DNA of 64,000 nucleotides from an uncultured Collinsella sp. (lineage in GTDB: Bacteria > Actinomycetota > Coriobacteriia > Coriobacteriales > Coriobacteriaceae). The translations under genes and the position numbers were made by a program. This document shows, piece after piece, positions 40,269-50,500 of this stretch. Where the stretch lies: contig CAJJTG010000006.1 of the NCBI GenBank assembly GCA_905194675.1, forward strand, positions 4,703-68,702. The letters run 5' to 3'. The notes beneath the pieces are model-generated. The model did not search any database and was not told the origin of the DNA. It worked only from the letters and a program-made list of their open reading frames with translations. Position 1 is the stretch's first letter, and every line of letters begins with the position of its first letter.

Positions 40269-42977
40269 CTAAAAACCAAAGTCAGCAACAGGGGCAAACG
40301 AAACAGCAATGGTGTACGTCTCGCGCCAAACGATCTTGCCCGTCTCGCGCTCGCGGCAGACCAGATAGTACGGACCCTTGGCCGAGAATCCATCCGCTGC
40401 ATGCAACGCAAACTTGGCATGCACCACGCGCCCCTGCGAGTTAACAGAAGTCTTGTGGGCATGCGCCTTGACCGTATCACTCACCTCGTTGCCGCTTGCA
40501 TCGGTAAACACCAGCTCGTACTCGCACGGCAAGACCTTGCCTTGGGCAGGTTCTTCCTGGATCAAGTTGACCGAGAAGATCGAGTTGGTCACTCGACGTC
40601 CCTCGCTCAGTACGCGCAGCGTCGCTGCGCGCGTATCGACAAAGTCCTTGGAACCCGAGCGCGCACGCCAAAATCCGATAACGGGCACGCAGAGCTCCTG
40701 CAGGCTCATGCCGCCGTGGACGTAGTTGTTAGTACCGCCGGGACGCTTGAAGTGCACGTTCTCGCGCGGGGCAAACCCCTCAAAACCGGCACCCAAACGT
40801 CCCATGTCAACATTAACAAACACCTCGCGCGCCTCGTCCGAAAGCTTGGTCACGGCCTCGTTGGGCACCACCAGATGACGCTTGCCGTGCATAACGGGAG
40901 CGTCAAAGAAGGTAAGGTCTGACTTGCCGAGCATCTGGCACTCGTTGAGTTCCCGACGCGTGTAGATAAAGCCGTGATCCGCCGTTATAACAACACGTGC
41001 GCCCGGGGCGTCGGTGCACACGCGACGCGCCAACGTGGCAAGTTCCTCCACGGTGTCCGCACAGGCATCGAAGACGTCATCCTGCGTAGCGGCCTTCTCG
41101 CCCGTGGCATCGATCTTGTTGTGGTAGAGATAAACGAGCTTGGAGTCTTTGAGCAGCGCTTTGCGCTCGGTTCCCGCCATGTTGAGGTATGCGCTCGAGC
41201 GCAAAGCGCGGCCCGTAGACTCAACGTTGGCAAGCACGGCCTCGCGCTGCGGAGTCGTCGAAGTGGGCATGCCGTCAGCCAGCACGTACGTGCCATCCGC
41301 TGCAAGCCCAAGCGCCTGGTGCGGCAGCAGCGCGGGCATACCCACCTCGGTAATGGAGGGAAAGACCGCCTGCATGCTAGAGACCTTGACGTTGCCGCCG
41401 CGCTCGCGCTCGAGCAGCGCCGCAACGTCGCGGGCCACCTCATAGCGCAGCGCGTCGCTCACGATAACGACCGTCGTTTTGGTAGAGCCCACAAAGGTGG
41501 GCAGTACATGCCAGTAGAATTCATCCTGCCGTGCGGGACCCTCGATGTAGCCGCAATCGGCCCACTCCCCTTGCGCAGCGGTCGCCCAGCATGCATTAGC
41601 ATCGGCCAAGAACCAGTTACTGTAGAGATTCTCCGCCCAGTCCACCACAGCTCGGGCAGGCTCCTCGAGTACATCGCACTCGACGGAGCGCGCCCGCAGA
41701 TACGCGGTGCACATATGGCGATAGGCAGCGTCCATGGCATACCAATCGGACGTGTAGGCATCCCACACCTGCTGGGGCTGCGCCAGATGGAACCCGCCCG
41801 CGTGCGCCTGCCTAAACGCACACATATCGGCCACAGCGACAAGCAGGTCAAAGTAGCTCTCGACACGGCGGTACCAGCTTAGGCCGCAGCGACGCGCCGC
41901 AAAGGCGCGCGCATCCGCAACACGGTCCGCGCCCTGAGCAAACGAGCAGAACAGCTGCGAGAGTACGGCCTCATTGACGCAAGGGAACACATCAAGCGAG
42001 GTCAGCACATCGATCGACAGGGCCTCAAACCGTGCAAAGAGCCCGCGGGCATCCTCCACCAAACGGCAGATCTCAAATAAATCCTCGCTCGACGCCCGAG
42101 CATCGGCAGTCTGGTCCCACGTACGCACCGCCTCAAGGCAATAGGGTCCGTGGGCGGGAGCCACATAGCTTTCGAGTCCTTTGAGCGCCCCCTCGGGAAG
42201 CACGGTGGATGCCGCCGTGATGAGCACATGAGATGCCAGCGCAAGCAGCGAATCGCGCTCATACAGCGGTCCCTCAAACCCATAGCAACGTACAATGAAG
42301 GCAGCGAGGACATCGCGCACGCAGTACTTGTCCACCAACTCGGCCAGCGCTTCGGGGCCCTCGTGCAGCAGCGTGGTCATACAGCCGCGCAGCACAAACG
42401 CGGGGCGCGCGTCGCCAACCTCTTTACCGCCAAAAATCACCGTAAGGATACCGAGTTCGATATCTGATGCGCCCGAAGCATGCGGAACACACGCGGCAAA
42501 CTTAACGCAGCGGGTCTTGGCATCAAAGAACGTCTTGTGCTCGCGCAGACTCTCGCGCACGGCGTCGATATTCTCGATTCCCAGCTGATCGGCCAAAAGC
42601 GAAAGATAGTCAGCCTGGAACTGATCGGCATACAGCTCAACATCGGCAAGCCAATCGCCCTCAAGCCTGCCGCGCGGGCAACGACGATACAGCAAGATAT
42701 CGTTCGCAAGGTCATCGCGGTTGATGAGCTTCTTTACGGCAAACATGCAGCCCTCGCAAGCCTCAACAAACCGCACCGGGCGCTCAAAGTCACCGTGAGC
42801 GGGCATAACGCCGTCATCGGCCCCCGCGCCGTCGAAACCCTCGGCAGCCAATCGCTCAAACTCAGGAGCAAACTCGCCGTCCGCATCGTGCCAAATCACC
42901 ACACGGCGCAGCATACATGCGGTCAACGGCTGCAAAAATCGCAGCTTGAGCTGTTCTTCCACATCGATCTTGGGCAT
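40269..42977 (-). CDS. pglZ: BREX alkaline-phosphatase-like protein PglZ (type A)
   Basis: The 902-aa PglZ is required for BREX defence. An N-terminal helical half precedes an alkaline-phosphatase-superfamily domain with VVIVSDALRYEVARDVA (Thr/Ser and Asp metal region), LVYLYHNKIDATGE, VVITADHGFIYTR (the second metal-site DH) and NNYVHGGMSLQELCVPVIG (His). The C-terminal ~130 residues form a beta-sandwich-like domain. Type A PglZ belongs to BREX type 1. It starts 23 bases after the pglX C-part stop, minus strand, and is followed by brxL. Confidence 0.94.
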   Translation of the reverse strand: MPKIDVEEQLKLRFLQPLTACMLRRVVIWHDADGEFAPEFERLAAEGFDGAGADDGVMPAHGDFERPVRFVEACEGCMFAVKKLINRDDLANDILLYRRCPRGRLEGDWLADVELYADQFQADYLSLLADQLGIENIDAVRESLREHKTFFDAKTRCVKFAACVPHASGASDIELGILTVIFGGKEVGDARPAFVLRGCMTTLLHEGPEALAELVDKYCVRDVLAAFIVRCYGFEGPLYERDSLLALASHVLITAASTVLPEGALKGLESYVAPAHGPYCLEAVRTWDQTADARASSEDLFEICRLVEDARGLFARFEALSIDVLTSLDVFPCVNEAVLSQLFCSFAQGADRVADARAFAARRCGLSWYRRVESYFDLLVAVADMCAFRQAHAGGFHLAQPQQVWDAYTSDWYAMDAAYRHMCTAYLRARSVECDVLEEPARAVVDWAENLYSNWFLADANACWATAAQGEWADCGYIEGPARQDEFYWHVLPTFVGSTKTTVVIVSDALRYEVARDVAALLERERGGNVKVSSMQAVFPSITEVGMPALLPHQALGLAADGTYVLADGMPTSTTPQREAVLANVESTGRALRSSAYLNMAGTERKALLKDSKLVYLYHNKIDATGEKAATQDDVFDACADTVEELATLARRVCTDAPGARVVITADHGFIYTRRELNECQMLGKSDLTFFDAPVMHGKRHLVVPNEAVTKLSDEAREVFVNVDMGRLGAGFEGFAPRENVHFKRPGGTNNYVHGGMSLQELCVPVIGFWRARSGSKDFVDTRAATLRVLSEGRRVTNSIFSVNLIQEEPAQGKVLPCEYELVFTDASGNEVSDTVKAHAHKTSVNSQGRVVHAKFALHAADGFSAKGPYYLVCRERETGKIVWRETYTIAVSFAPVADFGF

Positions 42978-43000
42978 GAATAACCTTACCGTATCTGCAG

Positions 43001-43969
43001 TTATTTAATCTTCGCCAGCACATCCTGAAACTTGGCGTAATTGATCTTGACGCCGTCATCCAGGTCGATCTTAATCATCTGGTCTGCCAAGTGGTGTAGT
43101 TTCTCCTCGTAGGCAATGGTCTCTTTGAGCTGGTCATTGAGCTTTTTGACGCGCTTATCCAAACACACGCGCTCGCCGCGCTCGGCACTGGCAAGGGCGT
43201 CGTTGGCATAGCCGATCTGGGAGCGATGGCGCTCCTGCTGCTCATGCACATAGTCGGTGCGGATGCGAGCCAACAGGTCGGGCTGGTAGCGATGCATGTA
43301 AACAAGGCACTTGAAGCCATTCTTCTTGCCGCTGTCGAACAGCCAGTAGATGGGACGCTTCTTATAGGTCTGGCAGTGGTCCTTAAAGAAGTCCTTCAAA
43401 AAGTAGGCGCGGATTACCTCGCGCGAGGTACCCTTGCCGACGAGTGCCTCGGCAATAAAGGCCAGGTTCTGCTCAAGCGTCTCCTCACCATACACGGTGC
43501 GCACAAAGTCGATAAAGTAGCGCACGATGTCATCGTCAAAGTACTCGTCGTCGGTGATGGGCAGCACGTTGTCGGCATCGGGCATAAAGGTCACATGGGC
43601 GGGATCGGGCATCTTGGCCAGATAGTCATCAACCGTGGCGCCCTGATCGGCCAGAATCAGCCCGCCCACATCCAGCGAATAGCGGCCAAACATGCAGCCC
43701 ACGGCATAGCTTATGAGCGAGGTGATCTCGTCGCGCTTGGTACGCACGTATTTGTTGCCCTTATAGCTCTCGGGAATCTCGTCGGCGGTATCAAAGATGC
43801 GCGCCACCGAAACATACTTATCCTCGACCTCGATGGGCACCTCGCCCTCCATGTTGTATATCTTGGCAAAGATTCGGTTGAGCTCCTCCTCGTTAGCGCG
43901 AAGCTGCTCAAAGCGAGCATTAACCTCGGCCTTGCGGGCCTCGTATTTATCTTGAAGCAAAGTGGCCAT
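43001..43969 (-). CDS. pglX: PglX C-terminal fragment (separate ORF)
   Basis: The 322-aa ORF corresponds to the C-terminal quarter of type 1 PglX: KANEEELNRIF-like LRANEEELNRIFAKIY, ISYAVGCMFGRYSLD, AYFLKDFFKDHCQTYKKRPIYWLFDSGKKNGFKCL and HLADQMIKIDLDDGVKINYAKFQ. It begins precisely where full-length PglX would continue after the methyltransferase part's final FKRHPLI. It has its own ATG with AAAGG nine bases upstream, and an in-frame TAA lies just before, so it must initiate separately. It may assemble with the N-part as a two-subunit PglX, or be inactive. Confidence 0.88.
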   Translation of the reverse strand: MATLLQDKYEARKAEVNARFEQLRANEEELNRIFAKIYNMEGEVPIEVEDKYVSVARIFDTADEIPESYKGNKYVRTKRDEITSLISYAVGCMFGRYSLDVGGLILADQGATVDDYLAKMPDPAHVTFMPDADNVLPITDDEYFDDDIVRYFIDFVRTVYGEETLEQNLAFIAEALVGKGTSREVIRAYFLKDFFKDHCQTYKKRPIYWLFDSGKKNGFKCLVYMHRYQPDLLARIRTDYVHEQQERHRSQIGYANDALASAERGERVCLDKRVKKLNDQLKETIAYEEKLHHLADQMIKIDLDDGVKINYAKFQDVLAKIK

Positions 43970-44145
43970 AACTACAGACCTTTCAATTTATCAATACAGT
44001 AGAAGTTAGAAAACCCGAGCCCATTCCATCAATCAATTAACACCAAGACTCGTGAGCTGAAAAACAGCGAAAGCCTTCCGATGCTCGACCGATATCTTCA
44101 GGACAAGTCTGGCTATCAATAAATCCCATAAGTGAGAGACGACAA

Positions 44146-44736
44146 CTACAATAAAGTCAATAAAAGATGGGACAGAAAAACGAATGCCATGATTAACGAC
44201 AGAACAGTCAGGCCAGTTGATATTTTCAATCGCTTCCACATGTTGTTATGTTTCAAAAGGTAAGCCCGATAGGTAATGTTTAGGGAAGAGCAGTAGGACT
44301 TAAGCAAGTCCCGTTCCCTAATTTGCCCGCCCTCGTCGCAAGCCTCTTTGTAAGTAGTCGAATACCTATCAAATTGTTCAGAAGGAGATGCGAGTGCAAT
44401 ATTGCTCCTTAAAAATATTGCACTGACAGCTATAACAAGAGCACAGCCAAGAAGACCAAGAAGAATCAAATAGACAAACAGTATTTGCCTCGTTGAAATC
44501 CCATAAACTTCCTCAAGACCTTGAATATTTGAAATATAGTCGAGAGGTGCCAGGTACGCAACGGACAGAATCGTGATGGTAACCATAAGGTTATCAACGT
44601 AGCGATTTAAGCTATCCCCCCTCTCTTTTTCAAATTCAAGTGAGGAAAGAACAATGTCTCTCAAGTAATCGCTAATCTGCCCCTCCTTGGAGAGAGCGCT
44701 TTTATCGACGTCATGTCGCTTGTTCTTTTTGCCCAT
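44146..44736 (-). CDS. Three-TM membrane protein in cassette inside pglX
   Basis: The 196-aa protein has three membrane segments (about 49-66, 84-109, 172-194) around a cytoplasmic charged region with RYSTTYKEACDEGGQIRERDLL. The N terminus is basic and hydrophilic. This topology recalls small membrane effectors of defence systems such as SLATT proteins, but I see no diagnostic motif. It follows the 48-aa ORF by 14 bases with AAAGGTGA as ribosome site. The gene is clearly AT-rich compared with the rest of the operon, a sign of transfer. Unknown function. Confidence 0.75.
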   Translation of the reverse strand: MGKKNKRHDVDKSALSKEGQISDYLRDIVLSSLEFEKERGDSLNRYVDNLMVTITILSVAYLAPLDYISNIQGLEEVYGISTRQILFVYLILLGLLGCALVIAVSAIFLRSNIALASPSEQFDRYSTTYKEACDEGGQIRERDLLKSYCSSLNITYRAYLLKHNNMWKRLKISTGLTVLSLIMAFVFLSHLLLTLL

Positions 44737-44750
44737 GAAAGTCACCTTTA

Positions 44751-44897
44751 CTACTTGGTTTTTCGATCAGGTAAACCCGCCGGTTTTTCATAAGTAAATT
44801 GCGTTAACCTTGTTATGGGTCCAGGAATCGTGACCGGCTTCTTTGCTCCCGCCCCTTCATCTTTTCTTTTCTTGTCATCTTTCTTTTTTTCAGACAT
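44751..44897 (-). CDS. Small basic peptide (48 aa) ahead of the membrane-protein gene
   Basis: Translation gives an N terminus MSEKKKDDKKRKDEGAGAKK, then VTIPGPITRLTQFTYEKPAG, ending in RKTK. It is rich in Lys/Asp and lacks a membrane segment. Its stop lies 14 bases before the start of the membrane-protein gene, so they are likely translated together. The ribosome site is weak (GGATTG). It may be a partner or antitoxin of the membrane protein. Confidence 0.5.
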   Translation of the reverse strand: MSEKKKDDKKRKDEGAGAKKPVTIPGPITRLTQFTYEKPAGLPDRKTK

Positions 44898-44965
44898 ATT
44901 TAATTTCAATCCAATCTATCCAATGACGTTCTTTTGTTAAAGATAGGTGAGTCCTAACAAGACAG

Positions 44966-47482
44966 CTAAATTAAAGGATGACGCTTGAAATCCCAAGAAG
45001 TTTCAAACGAGTCATAGTCAGCCTTTGAAATTGAGCGAGAGTCTTCAACGAGTGAACAAACAGTCGGTTCGGCGGCCTTATCTTGGATGATCGGTAACTG
45101 ACCGATTTGGCCTACCTCAAAGTTTAGAGTCGGCGACATAAACGCCAAATCAATTTCGGCAATGGAACAGTTGCAGAAAGCCTGGATGTATCGAAGCTCG
45201 TTCGGCTCCGCAAAAAGACATGCTCCAGCTACCTCAAAAAGCATCCCTCGAGGTGCAAACCTAAAGGAGGCGAGGCTGGAAGAAATTTTAGACCAGGAAA
45301 CTGCGGGCTTGAAATAGTCGTTCTGGTTCTTGATCACAAAATCAGGTGTAGAGAGATAGGCATACTTGGACAGAATTGCCTCCTTCATCTCCCGACCGTC
45401 ATCAAACCAATTAACCACCTCATCGTAGTCACCCCACCACTTTCGATAGGAGCCGCCCCGAATAATCGGAAACCAACGGGAACCACTTTGCTTTGCCTCG
45501 GGCCTGCCACTGCAATCTCGCGATGTGTTGGAAGGCACCACTTCCCACCATTTCCTCAAAAAGCGGCCATTATCGCTCGTCGCCAAGCCCTGTCGCGGAG
45601 TAGCAATGGCATCGAGCCTCTTTCCTTTTGTGAACGATTCAACAAGAGCATCGCTGGCCCAGTAGGCTATGGGGGTGCCGGGGATTTGCTTGAAGGTATC
45701 GGCGTCGCGGCGGTAAAACCAACCGCAGTCGGGGTTCCGGATCGCCTCGAGGGCCTTCGGGGCCTGGACAGCAGCACCAACGAAGTCCGAAAGGCGCACA
45801 TAGCCGCCCTTGTAGCCCTTGACGAACGAATTGTGGAACGTGTAGGTACAGATGGGCACGGTCGCGCCAGCGAAGCCCGAGTACTCAAGTTGGATGAGAG
45901 AGGTCAGCGTTCTGTTGTCGATAATCTCGTTGCGGAGCTTCTCATAGCTTCCGATGAACATCCAGACGAAAGGCGACATGACTCCGCACTCGCCGTGGTC
46001 CTTGGCGAGACTGAACATGCGAACGACAAAGCTGGAGAAGAGGTCGCTCTTCACGTCGGGGTAGTTCTTCTTGACCCACTTGCTCATAAAGGGATTAAAG
46101 CTGCTGCTGCCCATATACGGAGGATTCGCCACGACGCAGGTAAAACGACGGGACAGTTTCTCGCAGATGACGGCAGCGCTTTCGAGCTTAGTTTTGGTCG
46201 CAGAAGCAAAAAGATTGTCGGAACAGCTCGCGGCGGCGGCCTTAAGCTCGTCAACCTCTTCCTCTGAAGGATTAAGAAGCGAGCCGATCTCGCCCAAATG
46301 GCTCAGTTCCTCGACGAGCTTCTTGTTACCCGGCAGCTCATCCTCCCCCAGCGGGATGCTCGAGAGCACGGTAACATCGGCGCGAACGCCACGCCTAAAG
46401 AAGCGACGGTCGTGCTCGCGGGCGCACATGGCAAGCGCCAGCTCCGCGATCTGTGCCGCGCGGGAATCGATCTCCATACCTGCAAGGTTTTTAGTAAGAA
46501 TGAGCTCGGGAATCTCGCGCTCACGATAGCCGCGCTCCTCGTACATATGGAAGAGCAGCTCAAACGCATAGACCAAGATATGGCCCGAGCCGCATGCGGG
46601 GTCGCAGAGGGTTATCTCCTCGGGGCTCGAGATGCGGATGAAGTCCTCGTGCTCAGCATCGGGCTCGATGTAATACTCCATGCGCTCGCGTAACGAACTC
46701 CCCGGATTGTTGAGCATCCACAGACGGCCGAGCGAGTTCTCGACCATATAGCGTACGATCCACTCGGGGGTGAAGAGCTGCGTGGCGGGCGCGATGTCCG
46801 CCGCCGCTGCCTTGCGTTTGGACTTGAAGAACTCGTCTTTAACGTCGGCATTGTAGTACTGATACATCCAGCCCAGAACGGTCACGCCCTCGCGCCAGTC
46901 CTCGTCAGTGAGGACGGCATTGAGCTTGCCCACCACGCCGTCGGCCATCATGAGGCCCTGGGGCAACAGCAACTCCATGGCTCCGCCTACGCGATCAAAG
47001 ACGCCTGGCAGGCAATCGGCAAGCTCCTCGCACTGGGCCACAAACAGGTAGCGCCACAACGGTTCATCCAAGCCCGCCATCTTGAGCTCGGCTATGCGAT
47101 CGGTATCGGCCGTCGCTATCACCACATCCAGTGCGTTCTCCACGGCCTCGCTGCCATGGCTGCCGTCCGCACGACTTAGCATGCGCATACGGCTGGGAAG
47201 CCATCCGCGTGCATCCATAAAGCGAATGGCCACGATGCGGTTGAACCAGGTGTAGGCCGCACGGTCGCGCAGCGCCTCGTGACCCACCTCTGCCTGCATA
47301 CGCAGCAGTTCGTCGCGTTGCTCAATCTCAGTCGGACTTAGGGGCAGGCCGTTGACGGTCTCGGACCCAACGAGCGCGGGTGCAGGCTCGGTGATGCCGT
47401 AGCGCACCATCTGCGCCTCCACGCCTTTGATGAGCTCCGTACGGGCCCAGGTGCAGAAGCTCTTAAGAGCAGAATCGTTCAT
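44966..47482 (-). CDS. pglX: BREX adenine-specific DNA methyltransferase PglX, N-terminal and target-recognition part
   Basis: The 838-aa ORF carries the m6A methyltransferase core: SAM motif I DPACGSG (294-300) and catalytic NPPY (453-456), then a PglX target-recognition region beginning near QGLATSDNGRFLRKW (631). It ends FETSWDFKRHPLI, a junction that is internal in normal PglX (about 1200 aa); the missing 300 residues are the separate ORF at 43001-43969. PglX methylates host DNA to mark self in BREX. The region after about 45650 is more AT-rich than the front part, consistent with recent exchange of specificity sequence. GAAAGG precedes the start. Confidence 0.92.
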   Translation of the reverse strand: MNDSALKSFCTWARTELIKGVEAQMVRYGITEPAPALVGSETVNGLPLSPTEIEQRDELLRMQAEVGHEALRDRAAYTWFNRIVAIRFMDARGWLPSRMRMLSRADGSHGSEAVENALDVVIATADTDRIAELKMAGLDEPLWRYLFVAQCEELADCLPGVFDRVGGAMELLLPQGLMMADGVVGKLNAVLTDEDWREGVTVLGWMYQYYNADVKDEFFKSKRKAAAADIAPATQLFTPEWIVRYMVENSLGRLWMLNNPGSSLRERMEYYIEPDAEHEDFIRISSPEEITLCDPACGSGHILVYAFELLFHMYEERGYREREIPELILTKNLAGMEIDSRAAQIAELALAMCAREHDRRFFRRGVRADVTVLSSIPLGEDELPGNKKLVEELSHLGEIGSLLNPSEEEVDELKAAAASCSDNLFASATKTKLESAAVICEKLSRRFTCVVANPPYMGSSSFNPFMSKWVKKNYPDVKSDLFSSFVVRMFSLAKDHGECGVMSPFVWMFIGSYEKLRNEIIDNRTLTSLIQLEYSGFAGATVPICTYTFHNSFVKGYKGGYVRLSDFVGAAVQAPKALEAIRNPDCGWFYRRDADTFKQIPGTPIAYWASDALVESFTKGKRLDAIATPRQGLATSDNGRFLRKWWEVVPSNTSRDCSGRPEAKQSGSRWFPIIRGGSYRKWWGDYDEVVNWFDDGREMKEAILSKYAYLSTPDFVIKNQNDYFKPAVSWSKISSSLASFRFAPRGMLFEVAGACLFAEPNELRYIQAFCNCSIAEIDLAFMSPTLNFEVGQIGQLPIIQDKAAEPTVCSLVEDSRSISKADYDSFETSWDFKRHPLI

Positions 47483-47548
47483 GGTTGATGAGCCTTTCTA
47501 AACGCCATAAGCCACCGGTGCGCGCTTTGGCACCGGTGGCTCCGCGGG

Positions 47549-50500
47549 TTAGTTGATACGGATCTCGTCGTTTGCAGCGAGCGCCTGCATAAGGCGGGAG
47601 CGCAGGTCGTCCACGTAGCGCTCCACGTCCTCTGCGGACAAGAGACGACTCGGCTTGGCCAGATCGGCGCGGCGCACAGTCTTGATCTTGCGCCGGGGCA
47701 CGAGTGCAGGCGTGGGCGCTGACGACGCAACGGCCTTGTTGGAGATCTTCTTGACCACCTCACCCGTACTCGTGACCTCGGTGGTGCGGCGCTCGTTGTC
47801 CATACGCATGCGGGCCGCATCCACAGCGTCGTACATCCCGTTGGTTGCTGCGCTGAGCCAGTTGGCCCAGTTAGTCGCGGCAACACTCAGCTCGTTGAGG
47901 CTTTGAGAACTGTGGGCACGGTTTTTGAACGACTCGTATTTGGCACCGGCGTCTGCAATGGCATCCTTGGCTTGATTGACAAAGCCCTTTTGACTCTCAG
48001 CCTGTGCCTGCAGGTCTTGCAGATCGCTCTCGATTCGGCACAAAAACTCATTGCGGCGGATGCCCAGCAGCTTTTTCATGTCGTCCTCGACGGGATCCAT
48101 AAGCGGCTGCAGGTCTTTAATGCGGCCGTAGGGCTTGGGATCTTTGAGAACCTCACGCACCTTTGCCACATTCTCAACCGCGCTGGGAATGTCATCGGAG
48201 CCATACTCGATACCCTCGGTGCGGCTCAAGAAATCCTTGGCGTGGTCAAACGCTGTTCGTTGGTTGGACTCGAAGAACTCAACCACCTTATCAAAGTCTT
48301 CCTTCGCATCGAGCAAACGCTCCTCATGCTTGGTGAACGTGGTCAAGAACGCCTCGGCCTCGTTCTGATCCTTAAGGACGTCGGCCACCTCCGAGCGCAT
48401 CTTCTCGCACTCAGCCTCGCCGGGATACGGGTAGGCCGGTTTGATGCCCGTGTAGTAGTCGCGCGCCATAGCAAGGCACGTCTCGCGCAACCCCTCAAGA
48501 TGCTCCTTGAGCTCGGCCACAAGCTTATCCTCGTTGGAGGGTACGGTCTTGAGGTCAAATAGGTCGCGCATAAGCTCGCCCGTGGCGCGCAGCAAACGGT
48601 CGCTCATGCGCACGCGAAGGCGCACTTGGGCCTTATCGGCATCCTTGCGCAGGAGTGCCACCATGCGGCTGTCGTTAGCTTGGACCGTCTGGCCGCCAAA
48701 CAGCACCTGCGCGCGCTGCTCCCCCACAAGTTGCGCCACCACATTGGCGATGTCGACCTCGCGCCAGCCAAAGGGCCTTTGCTGGTACTGGCGCTGGATA
48801 TCGCCCATAGTGGTATCCAGATGGCGCTGATGCTGCACTTTGAGGAAGTCCTCGACCTCTTTGAGCGCACGCGTGTTGCCCGCATCCATGCCATCGAGCC
48901 CCGTCTGGACGTTGCCCGCCAGCGTGGAGCGGATATCGGAATCACTCGTGACCGGCGCACCGATGTAGTCGGCCTTTTCAAAGACCACATCGCACAGCTG
49001 TGCCAGCACCTGCTCAAAGACCTGGGCAGGCTTGGCTGCACGCACCTCGACCATGCGGCCGTTGACGGCGCAACGCGCATGGAGCACGGCCTCGGTCAGA
49101 AGGGCGTCGGCCTCTTTCTCGCTATGGGCCGCCTCGCGCATCTTGGACTCAACGATCTGGCGCGTACTCGGCCGGAGCTCCTGAAGGTTGCGTGTCTTGG
49201 CGTACTTGCGGATCTTGGCGGCGTTGACGAGCGGGGCCCAATAATCCACCTCGTCGCTCAAGGCCACGATGGCCTTATCCACGGATTTCAATGCCAGCTC
49301 GGCATCGTCCGCACGGCCCAGATCGCTGGCCATGGTCACCACGGATAGTTCCATGCCGCCCATGTTGGATCCATGAATCGAGCCATCCACGTAGCGGTCA
49401 AACGGGAAGTCGTTGGCCCCGCGGTTGAGCTTGCGCGCGATGTAGACGCTGTCGAACAGGCGCTTTTTGATAGACTCGATCACCTGCGCGTTGTCGATCG
49501 GGGTGCATGCGATCTCCTGCGCTATCTCCTGCTCCTCGTCGGTGAGGAAGCTATAGGTATCGCCCTGGCGTGACACGTAGTTCTCGCGCTCCAAACGGGC
49601 GAGGGATTCCTTGACGCGGTCCTTGAGGGCGCGCTTGTCCACGTCGAGGCTATCGATCATGAGGATGGAGATGTTCTCGACCGTGGCCTTGACGTAGCCG
49701 ATGTAACGAATCAGGTACAGGAGCTTGAGCACCTGAACGTCGTAGGGTTCAAGGCCCTCCGCGTTCTCGGCCGCACGGACCGCGCGGTCAACCACCTGGT
49801 TGATGCCGTGCTCAAGATCTTTGGAGATAGTGTCGAAGAAGCGCCAGAACGGCACGAGCGCACCGGTCTGGTCATGCTGGATGACCTGAGCGCTCTCCTG
49901 AAATGCGCTCAGCATGGAGCGCTCGCCCGTGGACATGTGCTTGGCCTTGACACCGTGCTTGCGTACCTCGGTCATCACGTCGGGCAGGAGCTTAAACTGA
50001 TAGCCCACAAACGGGTAGCTGGCCACAAAATCCTTGGAGTTGGCGTAGCCGGCAAGGTCGGAGCGCGAGCCACCCTCAAAGGTAAAGTTGTTTTTGAGCA
50101 CGGCGGTGTCTTGCTCGTAGACCCGTGCAAGCATATCGGCCGCCGGCGCGGTCTTCTCGAGCACACGGCGCTGGATGACCTCGTCCACGCTGGAGCTGGA
50201 AAGCGAAAGGCGGGTATTGAAGCGGCCCTGGATCTTTGAAAAGTCGTTGCCCACGGGCAGGCTCAGGTTGTCGATGGCCTCCTGGCTCGTGACCATCACC
50301 CACACGCGGCCACCGCAGGCGGCACCCAGCTCCTCGACGATGGTCTGAAGGCTCAGCATAAGGCTTGGGTCCTGGTCGTTTGTAATAAACTGACCCACCT
50401 CGTCGACCATAAAGAGCAAACGGAAGTTGCCGCCGTGGGCCGCTGCCTGAGCGTCCACGTAGTCCTTGACCTTTTTGGCAAAGACATCAGGGGCCAAAAC

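Noticed and set aside
43001..43969. Treating the 322-aa ORF as an independent unknown gene
   Set aside because: Its sequence matches the C-terminal region of PglX and continues exactly where the neighbouring methyltransferase ORF stops.
44146..44736. Firm SLATT-domain assignment
   Set aside because: Topology is similar but no diagnostic motif or nearby SMODS/SLOG gene is visible, so it is left as unknown.
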